NCBI GenBank assembly: GCA_021372715.1
Contig: JAJFTX010000057.1
Span: 1-16,671, forward strand
Direction of reading: 5' to 3'
Origin: Methanobacterium sp.
GTDB lineage: Archaea > Methanobacteriota > Methanobacteria > Methanobacteriales > Methanobacteriaceae
DNA: 16,671 nucleotides
The position numbers and the translations under genes were made by a program. Each line of letters opens with the position of its first letter. Positions within the stretch are counted from its first letter, which is position 1. This document shows positions 6,567 to 13,294 of this stretch, one piece after another. Below the pieces are notes generated by a model. That model saw only the letters and a program-made list of their open reading frames with translations, ran no database searches and had not been told where the DNA came from.

Positions 6567-7700
6567 TTATTTAATCATCAGAGCCATTACACCCGGTTTA
6601 GATTTTTTACCAGTATCTTCAGAATCCACACCAAAACTAACAGAACCCAACATCTCCTTAGTTGCTCTTCGGGTAATCTCTTTAAAAATTGTTTTATAAG
6701 CAGTACAATGAGGATCTACACCATCTATTTTCCCTTCACTCTTAGCCAGGGCATTATAAGGACATCCCCCTCTACAGAACTTTATATAGGTACATCTTTT
6801 ACAGTTCTCATCCACATATTGCTTGTATTGTTGCATGAACTTCCAGGGAGCTGAATTTTCCAGATCTTCCCGGCTGGGATGGTCCTGGACATTACCCATA
6901 ACCCATTCAGGCATTCCTACAAAGCGATAGCAAGGATATATGCTTCCATCAGGCCCTATGGCATAAGTATCATCCATACAATCCACAAAGGTACATACCG
7001 TTCCCCTACGTGTGAATATACTCTTACAGATGTGGTCGATATTTTTTATTTCTATCTGATCCAGATGATCCAGATATTCATCCAGTAAATATATCAATAA
7101 TTCACCATACTCTTCAGGAGAAAGAGCCCATTTTTCAGGATTTTCATCACGAATTGATGGTAAAGCTGGGTGTAATTTTAAATCTAACCCATTTTCAAGG
7201 AAAAAGTTGAATATTTCCTCTTTGAATTCTATAGAATATGAAGTGAATGTACAAATGAAACTTACCTGCAAATCATTATCCCTAGCGATCTTATATCCCT
7301 TCATTGTCCTTTGATAGTAATCTTTTCCCCTTTGAAGGTCGTTTAAATCCTCAGGACCGTCTAAACTGGACCCTACAGGTATGGAATATTCTGCCAATAA
7401 ACGGGCCAGTTCGGGCGTTAATAGCCAGAGATTTGACTGTAAAGCAAATGCTGGTTTAAATTGGCTTAAATTTTCCGCCAGTAAAGGCAATGCTTTATTA
7501 TAAAAATCATAACCCGCCAGGAGAGGTTCTCCTCCATGGAAGGTGAATGTTATTGGCTCGTTCCTGAAATTTTTGAGCCATTCTACCACATCTTCGATTA
7601 TTTCAATTTTCATCATGGGGGAATCTTCTTCCGAACTCCAGCAGTAATTACAATTGGAAGGGCAGCCTAAGGTAGGGATTAACATCACATGAAAAGCCAT
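6567..7700 (-). CDS. Radical SAM/SPASM protein, putative peptide- or protein-modifying enzyme
   Basis: The 377-residue protein starts with the radical SAM cluster motif C13xxxC17xYC20, followed by FHGGEPLL (54-61), the SAM-binding GGEP motif. The C-terminus has a complete SPASM domain with two auxiliary Fe-S clusters: C241-x10-G252-x4-C257, C300xxC303xxxxxC309xxxC313 and C332. This matches the seven-cysteine pattern CX9-15GX4C-CX2CX5CX3C-C of anaerobic sulfatase-maturing and peptide-modifying enzymes. No sulfatase lies in the window. The next gene encodes a 50-residue CxxC protein, a plausible substrate. I associate this form with a methanogen-specific peptide-modifying family (TIGR04083-like, from memory, unverified). 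A GGTG SD-like sequence precedes the ATG. The tail after residue 345 is probably disordered. Confidence 0.85.
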   Translation of the reverse strand: MAFHVMLIPTLGCPSNCNYCWSSEEDSPMMKIEIIEDVVEWLKNFRNEPITFTFHGGEPLLAGYDFYNKALPLLAENLSQFKPAFALQSNLWLLTPELARLLAEYSIPVGSSLDGPEDLNDLQRGKDYYQRTMKGYKIARDNDLQVSFICTFTSYSIEFKEEIFNFFLENGLDLKLHPALPSIRDENPEKWALSPEEYGELLIYLLDEYLDHLDQIEIKNIDHICKSIFTRRGTVCTFVDCMDDTYAIGPDGSIYPCYRFVGMPEWVMGNVQDHPSREDLENSAPWKFMQQYKQYVDENCKRCTYIKFCRGGCPYNALAKSEGKIDGVDPHCTAYKTIFKEITRRATKEMLGSVSFGVDSEDTGKKSKPGVMALMIK

Positions 7701-7841
7701 AAAACACCAGCATAGATTAGATAATTATATTTAAATAATTTCTATGAAATAAATTGTATTTTACTTATATAAATTTTTAAAAATTTAAATCATAACTTTG
7801 ACTTTAATAAAATAATTGATATTTGAAAATATTTGAGATAA

Positions 7842-7861
7842 AATAAAAATAAAATAATTAG
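7842..7861 (-). terminator. T-rich terminator of the small heat-shock gene
   Basis: On the minus strand TATTTTATTTTTATTTTATC lies about 12 bases past the hsp20 stop codon. Runs of T4-T5 separated by single purines resemble archaeal termination sites. No hairpin is evident. Confidence 0.4.
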
Positions 7862-7873
7862 TTAAATAGAAGT

Positions 7874-8434
7874 TTAATTTATATCAACCTCTATTTTTTC
7901 TGCTTCTACTTTGGGAAGATTGATGGTTAATATAGAGTCTTCGAATTTGGCAGTGACATCTTTAACCTTCACTTTTGCAGGTAGTTGGATGACTTTTCTG
8001 GTCTCCCCATAATTCCTTTCTCTTCTTATGTAATCTACCTCTTCTTCATTGAATTCTTCTTCAAAGGTGGCCAGTATTTCCACACTGTCCTGGGTTAGAT
8101 TAACGCTTATGTCTTTTTTTTCTATACCTGGAAGGTCTGTTTTTATTATAATTTCAGTTTCTGTTTCTATTACATCTGCCAAGGGTTTTTCCAGGTTTGA
8201 AGTGTAATCAGAGATTGCTTTACTGAAATCTTCCTGTCTATTGCGGACGGTGCTTATAAAATCATTGAACATTTTCTCTGCTTGGGTTCTACCCTTATTG
8301 ACACCTTCTTCAGATTTTTCCTCTTCAATGGATTCTTCCACTTCTTCCACGTTTTCTTCTGCCTCTTTTTTCTCAAGAGTAGTAGTTCCCCTAACATCTT
8401 CTGCTTTATCTTCCATTTCCTTGTTATCTGCCAT
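7874..8434 (-). CDS. Hsp20/alpha-crystallin small heat-shock protein
   Basis: The 186-residue cytoplasmic chaperone has an alpha-crystallin domain over about residues 84-176: PLADVIETETEIIIKTDLPGI (84-104), RRERNYGETRKVIQLP (137-152) and AKFEDSILTINLPK (162-175). The last replaces the usual A.x.nGvL with DSIL, losing the glycine. A C-terminal IxV motif (IEV, 181-183) can bind neighbouring subunits during oligomer assembly. The first 50 residues are unusually long, acidic and probably disordered or helical (EENVEEVEESIEEEKSEE). Such proteins hold unfolding clients without ATP. The SD AGGTGGT stands 5 bases before the ATG. Upstream are TATA-like sequence near 8466-8480 and a 10-bp palindrome ATATGCATAT (8465-8474) that might bind a regulator. 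Confidence 0.9.
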   Translation of the reverse strand: MADNKEMEDKAEDVRGTTTLEKKEAEENVEEVEESIEEEKSEEGVNKGRTQAEKMFNDFISTVRNRQEDFSKAISDYTSNLEKPLADVIETETEIIIKTDLPGIEKKDISVNLTQDSVEILATFEEEFNEEEVDYIRRERNYGETRKVIQLPAKVKVKDVTAKFEDSILTINLPKVEAEKIEVDIN

Positions 8435-8644
8435 TTTAGACCACCTAACTACGGTATAATTTACATATGCATATTAAATTAATTTTTCTATGTACTCCAA
8501 TACCAACACTATAGATAATATTTTTTATATTTTATCTTTATTATTTCTTTGGTGTGAACCGATGTGTATATATATTACAAAGATAATGCGAATATCATAT
8601 CAAATTTATTATCACTATCAAGTAAAAAAATTAAAGTGGATACC

Positions 8645-9070
8645 ATGCGAAAAGATCTTTTAATTGCTAGTGTTATCCTTTTAATAATAGGATTAGCTAT
8701 AAGTGGGTTATTAGGAACTATTTTACTGAGTTTAGGTATTTTATTATTACTCTACGTAATCTTCTCAAAAGATAAGGTAAGAGAATCCAGGAAAAAAACT
8801 CATTACCCTGAAAAACCAAAAAGAAAAACCATAGAATATTCTAAGAGAGAGGAACCTCTTAAAGATTCTTATCAGAATAATAAAAATGTTAGGTCGAGTA
8901 AAACCACTGATCAGTATGATGAAAAAGCAGCTCGACGTAAGAAAAGTAAAGAAAGAATTGAAAGAGAATTGAAAGCATGGGGATCTGAAAAGCAGGGTTG
9001 TCCGAAATGTGGATCCACAAAAAATCCACCAAATGCCCGTTTTTGTGCTGATTGTGGAGCTAAGTTGTAA
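8645..9070 (+). CDS. Membrane-anchored zinc-ribbon protein of unknown function
   Basis: I place the start at ATG 8645, giving 141 residues that begin MRKDLLIASVILL. An in-frame GTG at 8564 would add 27 residues, but the later ATG puts a membrane hairpin right at the N-terminus and has an SD-like AAAGTGGAT just upstream. Two hydrophobic helices (about 4-22 and 23-41) are followed by a highly charged, Lys/Arg/Glu-rich linker of about 75 residues, likely disordered and cytoplasmic. A C-terminal zinc ribbon CPKCGSTKNPPNARFCADCGAKL holds four cysteines. The layout fits a membrane tether presenting a zinc finger, common in archaea and not functionally assigned. Confidence 0.7.
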   Translation: MRKDLLIASVILLIIGLAISGLLGTILLSLGILLLLYVIFSKDKVRESRKKTHYPEKPKRKTIEYSKREEPLKDSYQNNKNVRSSKTTDQYDEKAARRKKSKERIERELKAWGSEKQGCPKCGSTKNPPNARFCADCGAKL

Positions 9071-9104
9071 ATTTAAATTATTAAAGTACTAATAAAATAA
9101 TTAC

Positions 9105-9111
9105 TTTTTTT
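9105..9111 (+). terminator. T7 run after the zinc-ribbon membrane protein gene
   Basis: A T7 run lies 35 bases after the stop codon, in the 58-bp spacer between two convergent genes. It fits archaeal oligo-T termination. Confidence 0.45.
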
Positions 9112-9128
9112 AAATGAAATTCGGTGGC

Positions 9129-9470
9129 CTAATTCTGGATATGATATATTATATATCTTACACTGAGAGCTGAAAGCAACAAACTCAATGCTACCATTAC
9201 CATGATCCCTAACAACCCGTAAATATGATTATAGAGTATAATTGAAGATAAGATGAGATAAATAGCAACAAAAATCATATTTATGGCACCAATTAATTTT
9301 AACTGAGGATTCAAGGAAAAAAGATTTAAAACACCTATTATCAAAGTAAAAATTCCGAAAATATATATTATAAGATAGTGATTAAGATTCAAAACTAATA
9401 TGATGATGCCGAATGCTATTAAAACCCTACTAACATCCCTTACTGCAAATGTTCGTATACTGGTGTCCAT
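9129..9470 (-). CDS. Four-helix membrane protein of unknown function
   Basis: I prefer the ATG at 9470 (113 residues, MDTSIRTFAVRDVSRVL...) over an in-frame TTG three codons earlier. After a short polar N-terminus come four hydrophobic segments with brief polar breaks (NLNH, NPQLK, YNHIYG). There are no catalytic motifs, cysteines or signal-peptide cleavage site. No family is recognised. No SD is present, and a TATA box (TATAAATA, 9496-9503) is centred about 29 bases before the ATG, so the message is probably leaderless or nearly so. Its 3' end converges on the zinc-ribbon membrane protein gene. Its promoter abuts the 52-53 bp tandem repeats. Confidence 0.65.
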   Translation of the reverse strand: MDTSIRTFAVRDVSRVLIAFGIIILVLNLNHYLIIYIFGIFTLIIGVLNLFSLNPQLKLIGAINMIFVAIYLILSSIILYNHIYGLLGIMVMVALSLLLSALSVRYIIYHIQN

Positions 9471-9495
9471 TTTAATCAAATTTTAATTAAATCAT

Positions 9496-9503
9496 TATTT
9501 ATA
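9496..9503 (-). promoter_or_regulatory. TATA box of the four-helix membrane protein gene
   Basis: Minus-strand TATAAATA is centred near 9499.5. Transcription would start near 9473, within a few bases of the ATG at 9470, predicting a leaderless transcript. The first tandem-repeat copy begins 5 bp upstream of the box, where the BRE should lie. Confidence 0.5.
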
Positions 9504-9507
9504 TTGG

Positions 9508-9662
9508 TTCAGGTTTAATTACATTAAATTTCCTTAATTCGTTCTTGTATTATTGTTTATTCAGTTTTAATTACATTAAAATTTCTTTAATCCGTTTTTA
9601 TATCATTGTTTATTCAGGTTTAATTACATTAAATTTTTTTTAATCCATTCTTGTATTAATTT
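9508..9662. repeat. Three imperfect 52-53 bp tandem repeats
   Basis: Three consecutive copies begin at 9508, 9560 and 9613, each with TTCAG(G/T)TTTAATTACATT, then a T-rich stretch with TTAAT(T/C)C, then TTGTAT-like sequence and ATTGTTTA or ATTTTT. The periods are 52 and 53 bp. The third copy covers the stop codon (9640-9642) and last seven codons of the ATPase gene. In minus-strand reading, AGAATGGATTAA of the gene corresponds to AAAACGGATTAA and AGAACGAATTAA in the other copies. They look like duplicated gene-end fragments, or protein-binding iterons. The copies adjoin each other with no spacers, so this is not a CRISPR array. Confidence 0.8.
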
Positions 9663-10410
9663 TTCTTCTTTCAATACATTCCAGTATGAATCGAATTCTA
9701 TTTCCATATTTATCCCTGCAGAGTTTGATCTGATATTCATCTGCAGAGGGGTATCTTTCTTTAACTATTTTAATGATCTCAATGTCTGAATAGGATAATT
9801 CTACCACTTCAAATAATATCTTCATTAATCCCACAAAAAACTTGGATAAAAGTCCGAAATCCGTGAATAAATCATATTTAGCTCCTTTTAAACGGATCCT
9901 CCATGCTGTTTGGAATATTAAGTTAATCTTTTTAAATTCTTTTATATGTTTAATGTACACCAGTATCAGTCTCAAGAAAAAGGGTAAAGATTTAAACTTC
10001 TTACAGTCCATCCATAAACTGAACCCTACTTTATCTTCATGTAATAAATGAGAATCATGGAATTTGTCGGCGAATAAAATAGCATCATATTCAGATGCCT
10101 TCAAATATAATTCTTCATCATTTCTAACGCTTAAATCACTTTTTAAGGTGTTAAAGAATCTATGATAAACATCTTTTGAACTTATATGGGCATATTCCAG
10201 GTTGAAAGGGACATCATAAATATTTAAATCAAGTTTCATTATAGCTTCATATATATGGGTAGATTTACCAGTTCCAGGAGCTCCTAAAATATGTATTATC
10301 CTTCCCCTTGATATTTTCAAATCCTTAAATTTATCATAAATTTTTTTGTATGCTGTGGTGTCTTGGAAGAATTTAATATCTTCTGGAGAATTCACCTTAT
10401 ATTTAGCCAT
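9640..10410 (-). CDS. P-loop ATPase of unknown function
   Basis: I place the start at ATG 10410, giving 256 residues beginning MAKYKVNSPEDIKFF; an in-frame upstream ATG at 10458 would add 16 residues that overlap the apparent promoter. Walker A is GAPGTGKS (43-50 from this start). A hydrophobic strand plus acid, DAILFADKF, is a possible Walker B, followed later by NLIFQTAWR. Length and layout resemble small archaeal AAA/KAP-like ATPases, but I do not recognise a named family. There is no membrane segment or DNA-binding domain visible. No SD is obvious. The last codons lie within the third copy of a tandem repeat, so its C-terminus may vary between strains. Confidence 0.65.
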   Translation of the reverse strand: MAKYKVNSPEDIKFFQDTTAYKKIYDKFKDLKISRGRIIHILGAPGTGKSTHIYEAIMKLDLNIYDVPFNLEYAHISSKDVYHRFFNTLKSDLSVRNDEELYLKASEYDAILFADKFHDSHLLHEDKVGFSLWMDCKKFKSLPFFLRLILVYIKHIKEFKKINLIFQTAWRIRLKGAKYDLFTDFGLLSKFFVGLMKILFEVVELSYSDIEIIKIVKERYPSADEYQIKLCRDKYGNRIRFILECIERRKINTRMD

Positions 10411-10422
10411 AGTCGTATTATG

Positions 10423-10436
10423 GTATTTATATAAAA
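10423..10436 (-). promoter_or_regulatory. Putative TATA box of the P-loop ATPase gene
   Basis: Minus-strand TTTTTATATAAATA ends 13-14 bases before ATG 10410. Placement suggests a leaderless or very short-leader transcript. It would lie inside the coding region if translation began at the longer start (10458), which supports the shorter start. Confidence 0.4.
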
Positions 10437-10500
10437 AGAATATAACTCTCGCTGTCAATTGTAAAAAAGATACATTAATTTATGATAGTGTACAAAGTCC

Positions 10501-10506
10501 AAAAAA
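10501..10506 (-). terminator. T6 run downstream of polX
   Basis: On the minus strand a T6 run lies about 56 bases past the polX stop, after several T3-T4 runs. A 14-bp perfect palindrome, TCATAAATTTATGA (10554-10567), overlaps the stop codon and might stall polymerase. Confidence 0.35.
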
Positions 10507-10561
10507 TAAATCTGATAATGATTTTTATCTAGAAAATAAATAAATAGATAAAATCATAAAT

Positions 10562-12259
10562 TTATGAATTAAAATATCTTAATATGGCCTTCAAAGATCT
10601 TGTATTAATTATATTCTCTTTTTCTGCCCATCCACGCCTGACAGTTGCTATTCCATATTGGATATCATTCAGATGTTCTTTAGTATGGGCATCTGTATTG
10701 ATAACCAATTTACAACCAAATTTTAAGGCTTTTCTAATATGTACATCCCTGAGATCTAGTCTGATTGGTTGGGAATTAACTTCCAAATAAGTATCTGTCT
10801 CTACAGAGGTCTGGAAGATTCTGTCCATATCTAGATCGTATTCATCTCTTTGCTGTATTTTTCTACCAGTGGGATGGGCGATTATATTCACGTATTCATT
10901 TTCCATCGCCGCGATAATCCTCATGGTTAACTGTTCTTTACTCTGTCTGAAACCAGAATGTATGCTGGCTATAACAACATCTAATTCTTTTAAAATGTCA
11001 TCTTTAACATCCAATTTTCCACGTGAATCAATATCCACTTCCAGACCCTTAAATATGGTAATGCCTTCAATTTTTTCATTTAAATTATCAATTTCTTTCA
11101 TCTGAATTTTGATTTTTTCCTCATCCATTCCAGTTAGAGATAAACCTGCTGTATGGTCAGTGATGGCAATGTATTCATGACCTAAACTAAAGGCATAATT
11201 TGCCATGTCCTTAATTGTGGATTTTCCATCACTACATTTAGTATGCATCTGCAAGTCGCCTTTAAGGTCGGAATAACCAATTAGGTGGGGTAATCTACCC
11301 TGCAGGGCTGATTCCACATCTTCACTGGTTTCTCTAATTTCTGGTTCCATATATTTCATTTTAAATTTCCGGAATATTTCCTCCTCTGTTTTGCCGGCGA
11401 TGATTTTATTATCCTTAAAAAGACCATATTCACTGAGTTTCCAGCCATTTCTTATGGCTAATTTTCTCAGTTCCACGTTAACTTCCTTAGAACCAGTGAA
11501 ATATAACAGTGCAGAACCAAATGATTTTGCGGGTACTTCCCTTAAATCGCAGGAAACATTTTCTATTAATTTAACTGTGGATTTTGTGGGTCCTGTGGCA
11601 ATAACTCGTTCCACATTATCCATATTGATGAAGTATTCCATTATTTCTTGTGGATCATCGGTTATTACCAGTATGTCAATGTCTCCTATTGTTTCTTTTC
11701 TCCTTCTGATTGATCCTGCAACTTCAACATCCAGAACTTTATCCAGTTTTTTTAGATTATTTTTTATTTCATTTGCCAGAGGCAACATCTGACCTAAAAG
11801 TTTTCGGCTTGTTTTCCTGGCGAATTTAATATTTTCCAGCATATTGGCCTCTTTCTTCTCACTCATTCCCTTGAGTTTTCTGATCCGATGATGTTTGGCT
11901 TGTTCTTCTAGTTCATCCAGATTCTTGATTTTTAAGGATTGGTAGAGCAATTTCACGGTTTTAGGTCCTATCCCTTCTACGGCTAGTAAAGATTCAAAAT
12001 CTATGGGACATTCCTTCTTAAGATCTTCGAAATAGACTAGATGACCTGTTTTATTTAGCTCATCTATCTTTCCAGCTATATGTTTACCAATACCCGGTAA
12101 TTCATTGAGTTTTTTTTGGTTCAAATCTTCAGTAGGTTCTGAAAGCGACTTCAACGTTTCAGCTGCTCTTCGATAGGCTATGGGCTTGTAAGGAATCCCT
12201 TGTATTTCCAATAGATCTGCAATTTCTTCCAGTATCTGAGCAATCTCCATATTTTTCAT
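10562..12259 (-). CDS. polX: DNA polymerase family X with PHP nuclease domain (PolX)
   Basis: The 565-residue repair polymerase has the full PolX layout. Two helix-hairpin-helix DNA contacts are LPGIGKHIA (54-62) and VEGIGPKTV (94-102). The nucleotidyltransferase site is AGSIRRRKETIGDIDIL (181-197), with metal ligands Asp193 and Asp195 and a third acid near Asp238. The C-terminal PHP domain (about 335-565) keeps DLQMHTKCSDG (335-345), ITDH (366-369), GLEVD (405-409), IHSG (433-436), AHP (461-463) and NTDAH (521-525). The first PHP position is Gln337 rather than His, and His339 remains. PolX fills short gaps in base-excision repair and can trim 3' ends (family knowledge). An SD AAGGGG precedes the ATG. 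The RNase HIII-like gene ends 36 bases upstream on the same strand. Confidence 0.92.
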   Translation of the reverse strand: MKNMEIAQILEEIADLLEIQGIPYKPIAYRRAAETLKSLSEPTEDLNQKKLNELPGIGKHIAGKIDELNKTGHLVYFEDLKKECPIDFESLLAVEGIGPKTVKLLYQSLKIKNLDELEEQAKHHRIRKLKGMSEKKEANMLENIKFARKTSRKLLGQMLPLANEIKNNLKKLDKVLDVEVAGSIRRRKETIGDIDILVITDDPQEIMEYFINMDNVERVIATGPTKSTVKLIENVSCDLREVPAKSFGSALLYFTGSKEVNVELRKLAIRNGWKLSEYGLFKDNKIIAGKTEEEIFRKFKMKYMEPEIRETSEDVESALQGRLPHLIGYSDLKGDLQMHTKCSDGKSTIKDMANYAFSLGHEYIAITDHTAGLSLTGMDEEKIKIQMKEIDNLNEKIEGITIFKGLEVDIDSRGKLDVKDDILKELDVVIASIHSGFRQSKEQLTMRIIAAMENEYVNIIAHPTGRKIQQRDEYDLDMDRIFQTSVETDTYLEVNSQPIRLDLRDVHIRKALKFGCKLVINTDAHTKEHLNDIQYGIATVRRGWAEKENIINTRSLKAILRYFNS

Positions 12260-12295
12260 AAAGACCCCTTAAATAAAATCTAATTTTATTCATAT

Positions 12296-13138
12296 TTACT
12301 TATAATATTCATTTACGTTTTTAAAATGTAATTTAGCCACATAAGGCAGAGTTTCGGGTTTTATATCTTTAGGATTTGAATTTCTAAGGTTTAAACCGTA
12401 TTCATTGTCTAAATTATTTATTTCGGTTTCAAAAAGGTATTTAGCGATTATACTCGCTGCAGCCACTGGTGTTTCTGATTCTGCACCTGTTTTTTGGATG
12501 ATTTCTATTCGTTTTTTATCATAATTTCCCAGACGATATTCTGTTTTCTGCTGGTCAAACTGATCAATAACCACTTTAGTTCTTACAAATTCTATTTTAC
12601 CTAATAGTTCATGGATAACTCTAGAATGGGCCCAGGCTAAAAGATCATTAAGGGATTTTTTCTCGTTTTTTAAATTTTTATATAGTTTATTATAGCTATA
12701 GGGCTTTAATACCATGTATTGTCTGGGAAAATCCATTTTCATTATTTTTATTGCAAGTTCCATTATTTTCGTTTTTTTTATGGTTTTACTATCTTTTACT
12801 CCGGACAATCTGAGTTTTATTATCTCTTCTGGATTTAAAGCGGTGGCCACTATTACCAACGGCCCGTACCATTCCCCTTTGCCAGTTTCGTCGGAGCCTA
12901 AAATATAATCATAGTCTGTTTCTCTTAACATTACAAAATTTAAAATTTCAATTGTATCTGGATTTTCATTAAACACTATTTTACCGGTTTTATAGATAAT
13001 TAGATTGATTTCACCATCTTTAATACGTAGTAATTCATACTCATTGGTTATGGGAATTTTCTTTAATTTTTTTAGAGAAATAAGTTCTTTTAAATTTTTT
13101 ATTTCTTCATCCGAAAGTGTTAGAGAATTTATTCCCAT
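12296..13138 (-). CDS. rnhC: RNase HIII-like ribonuclease H
   Basis: The 280-residue enzyme would cut the RNA strand of RNA-DNA hybrids. The core starts with GSDETGKGEWYGPLV (81-95), giving Asp83 and Glu84. VVIDQF gives Asp192, and AAASIIAKYLFE (226-237) places Glu237 in the fourth position. A DEDE set with Glu in fourth place, plus an 80-residue N-terminal region with a short TBP-like segment (YELLRIKDGEINLIIYKTGKIVF, 34-56), are marks of type HIII rather than HII. Type HIII is mainly bacterial, while archaea usually carry HII. The SD-like AAGTGAT stands close to the ATG. It is the upstream neighbour of polX on the same strand, which suggests a shared role in removing RNA from DNA. Confidence 0.82.
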   Translation of the reverse strand: MGINSLTLSDEEIKNLKELISLKKLKKIPITNEYELLRIKDGEINLIIYKTGKIVFNENPDTIEILNFVMLRETDYDYILGSDETGKGEWYGPLVIVATALNPEEIIKLRLSGVKDSKTIKKTKIMELAIKIMKMDFPRQYMVLKPYSYNKLYKNLKNEKKSLNDLLAWAHSRVIHELLGKIEFVRTKVVIDQFDQQKTEYRLGNYDKKRIEIIQKTGAESETPVAAASIIAKYLFETEINNLDNEYGLNLRNSNPKDIKPETLPYVAKLHFKNVNEYYK

Positions 13139-13192
13139 TTTAAATCACTTAATTAAATTTTTTTTTATAAATCATTTTTTTAATATTTATCA

Positions 13193-13263
13193 AGCAGCTT
13201 CATTGGGATTTTCTGCTAAAGCCTGGCAAATTAATCTGGTCTGTTGCCATATCTATGCAGAAA
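13193..13263. other. Structured spacer element, possible small RNA or relic
   Basis: In the 156-bp spacer after feoB this patch is richer in G+C than its surroundings. TTTCTGC (13210-13216) pairs perfectly with GCAGAAA (13257-13263). TGGCAA (13224-13229) pairs with TTGCCA (13244-13249), leaving a symmetrical 7x7 internal loop and a 14-base apical loop. CTGCT (13213-13217) could instead pair with AGCAG (13193-13197), an alternative fold. The minus strand also has a 20-codon open stretch (IWQQTRLICQALAENPNEAA, then stop), which may be the end of a decayed gene. Nothing shows which strand is used. Confidence 0.35.
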
Positions 13264-13294
13264 TTAATTAAAATTGTTCTCCATTTTTATAATT

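Noticed and set aside
6567..7700. Radical SAM partner of ArcS (RaSEA)
   Set aside because: The protein has a full SPASM domain and the layout of sulfatase-maturase-like enzymes; it also lies over 4 kb from the ArcS-like gene.
8562..8663. 33-codon frame starting at an ATG before the zinc-ribbon gene
   Set aside because: It overlaps the predicted promoter and start of the membrane protein gene and has no motif; its closeness to a GGTG is probably chance.
9508..9662. CRISPR array
   Set aside because: The copies follow each other without unique spacers, the similarity is imperfect and no cas gene is present.
11391..11792. 133-codon plus-strand open frame
   Set aside because: It is antisense to the PolX catalytic region, which has all its motifs; no SD or recognisable motif supports it.
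13193..13263. H/ACA guide RNA
   Set aside because: The hairpin with a symmetrical internal loop is suggestive, but neither strand has an ACA-type box at the required distance, and no clear K-turn is visible, so I kept only the general structured-element call.
13005..13271. Plus-strand open frame running into the structured spacer
   Set aside because: Its first half is antisense to the RNase HIII N-terminus and its composition is typical of a shadow frame; only the spacer portion remains unexplained.
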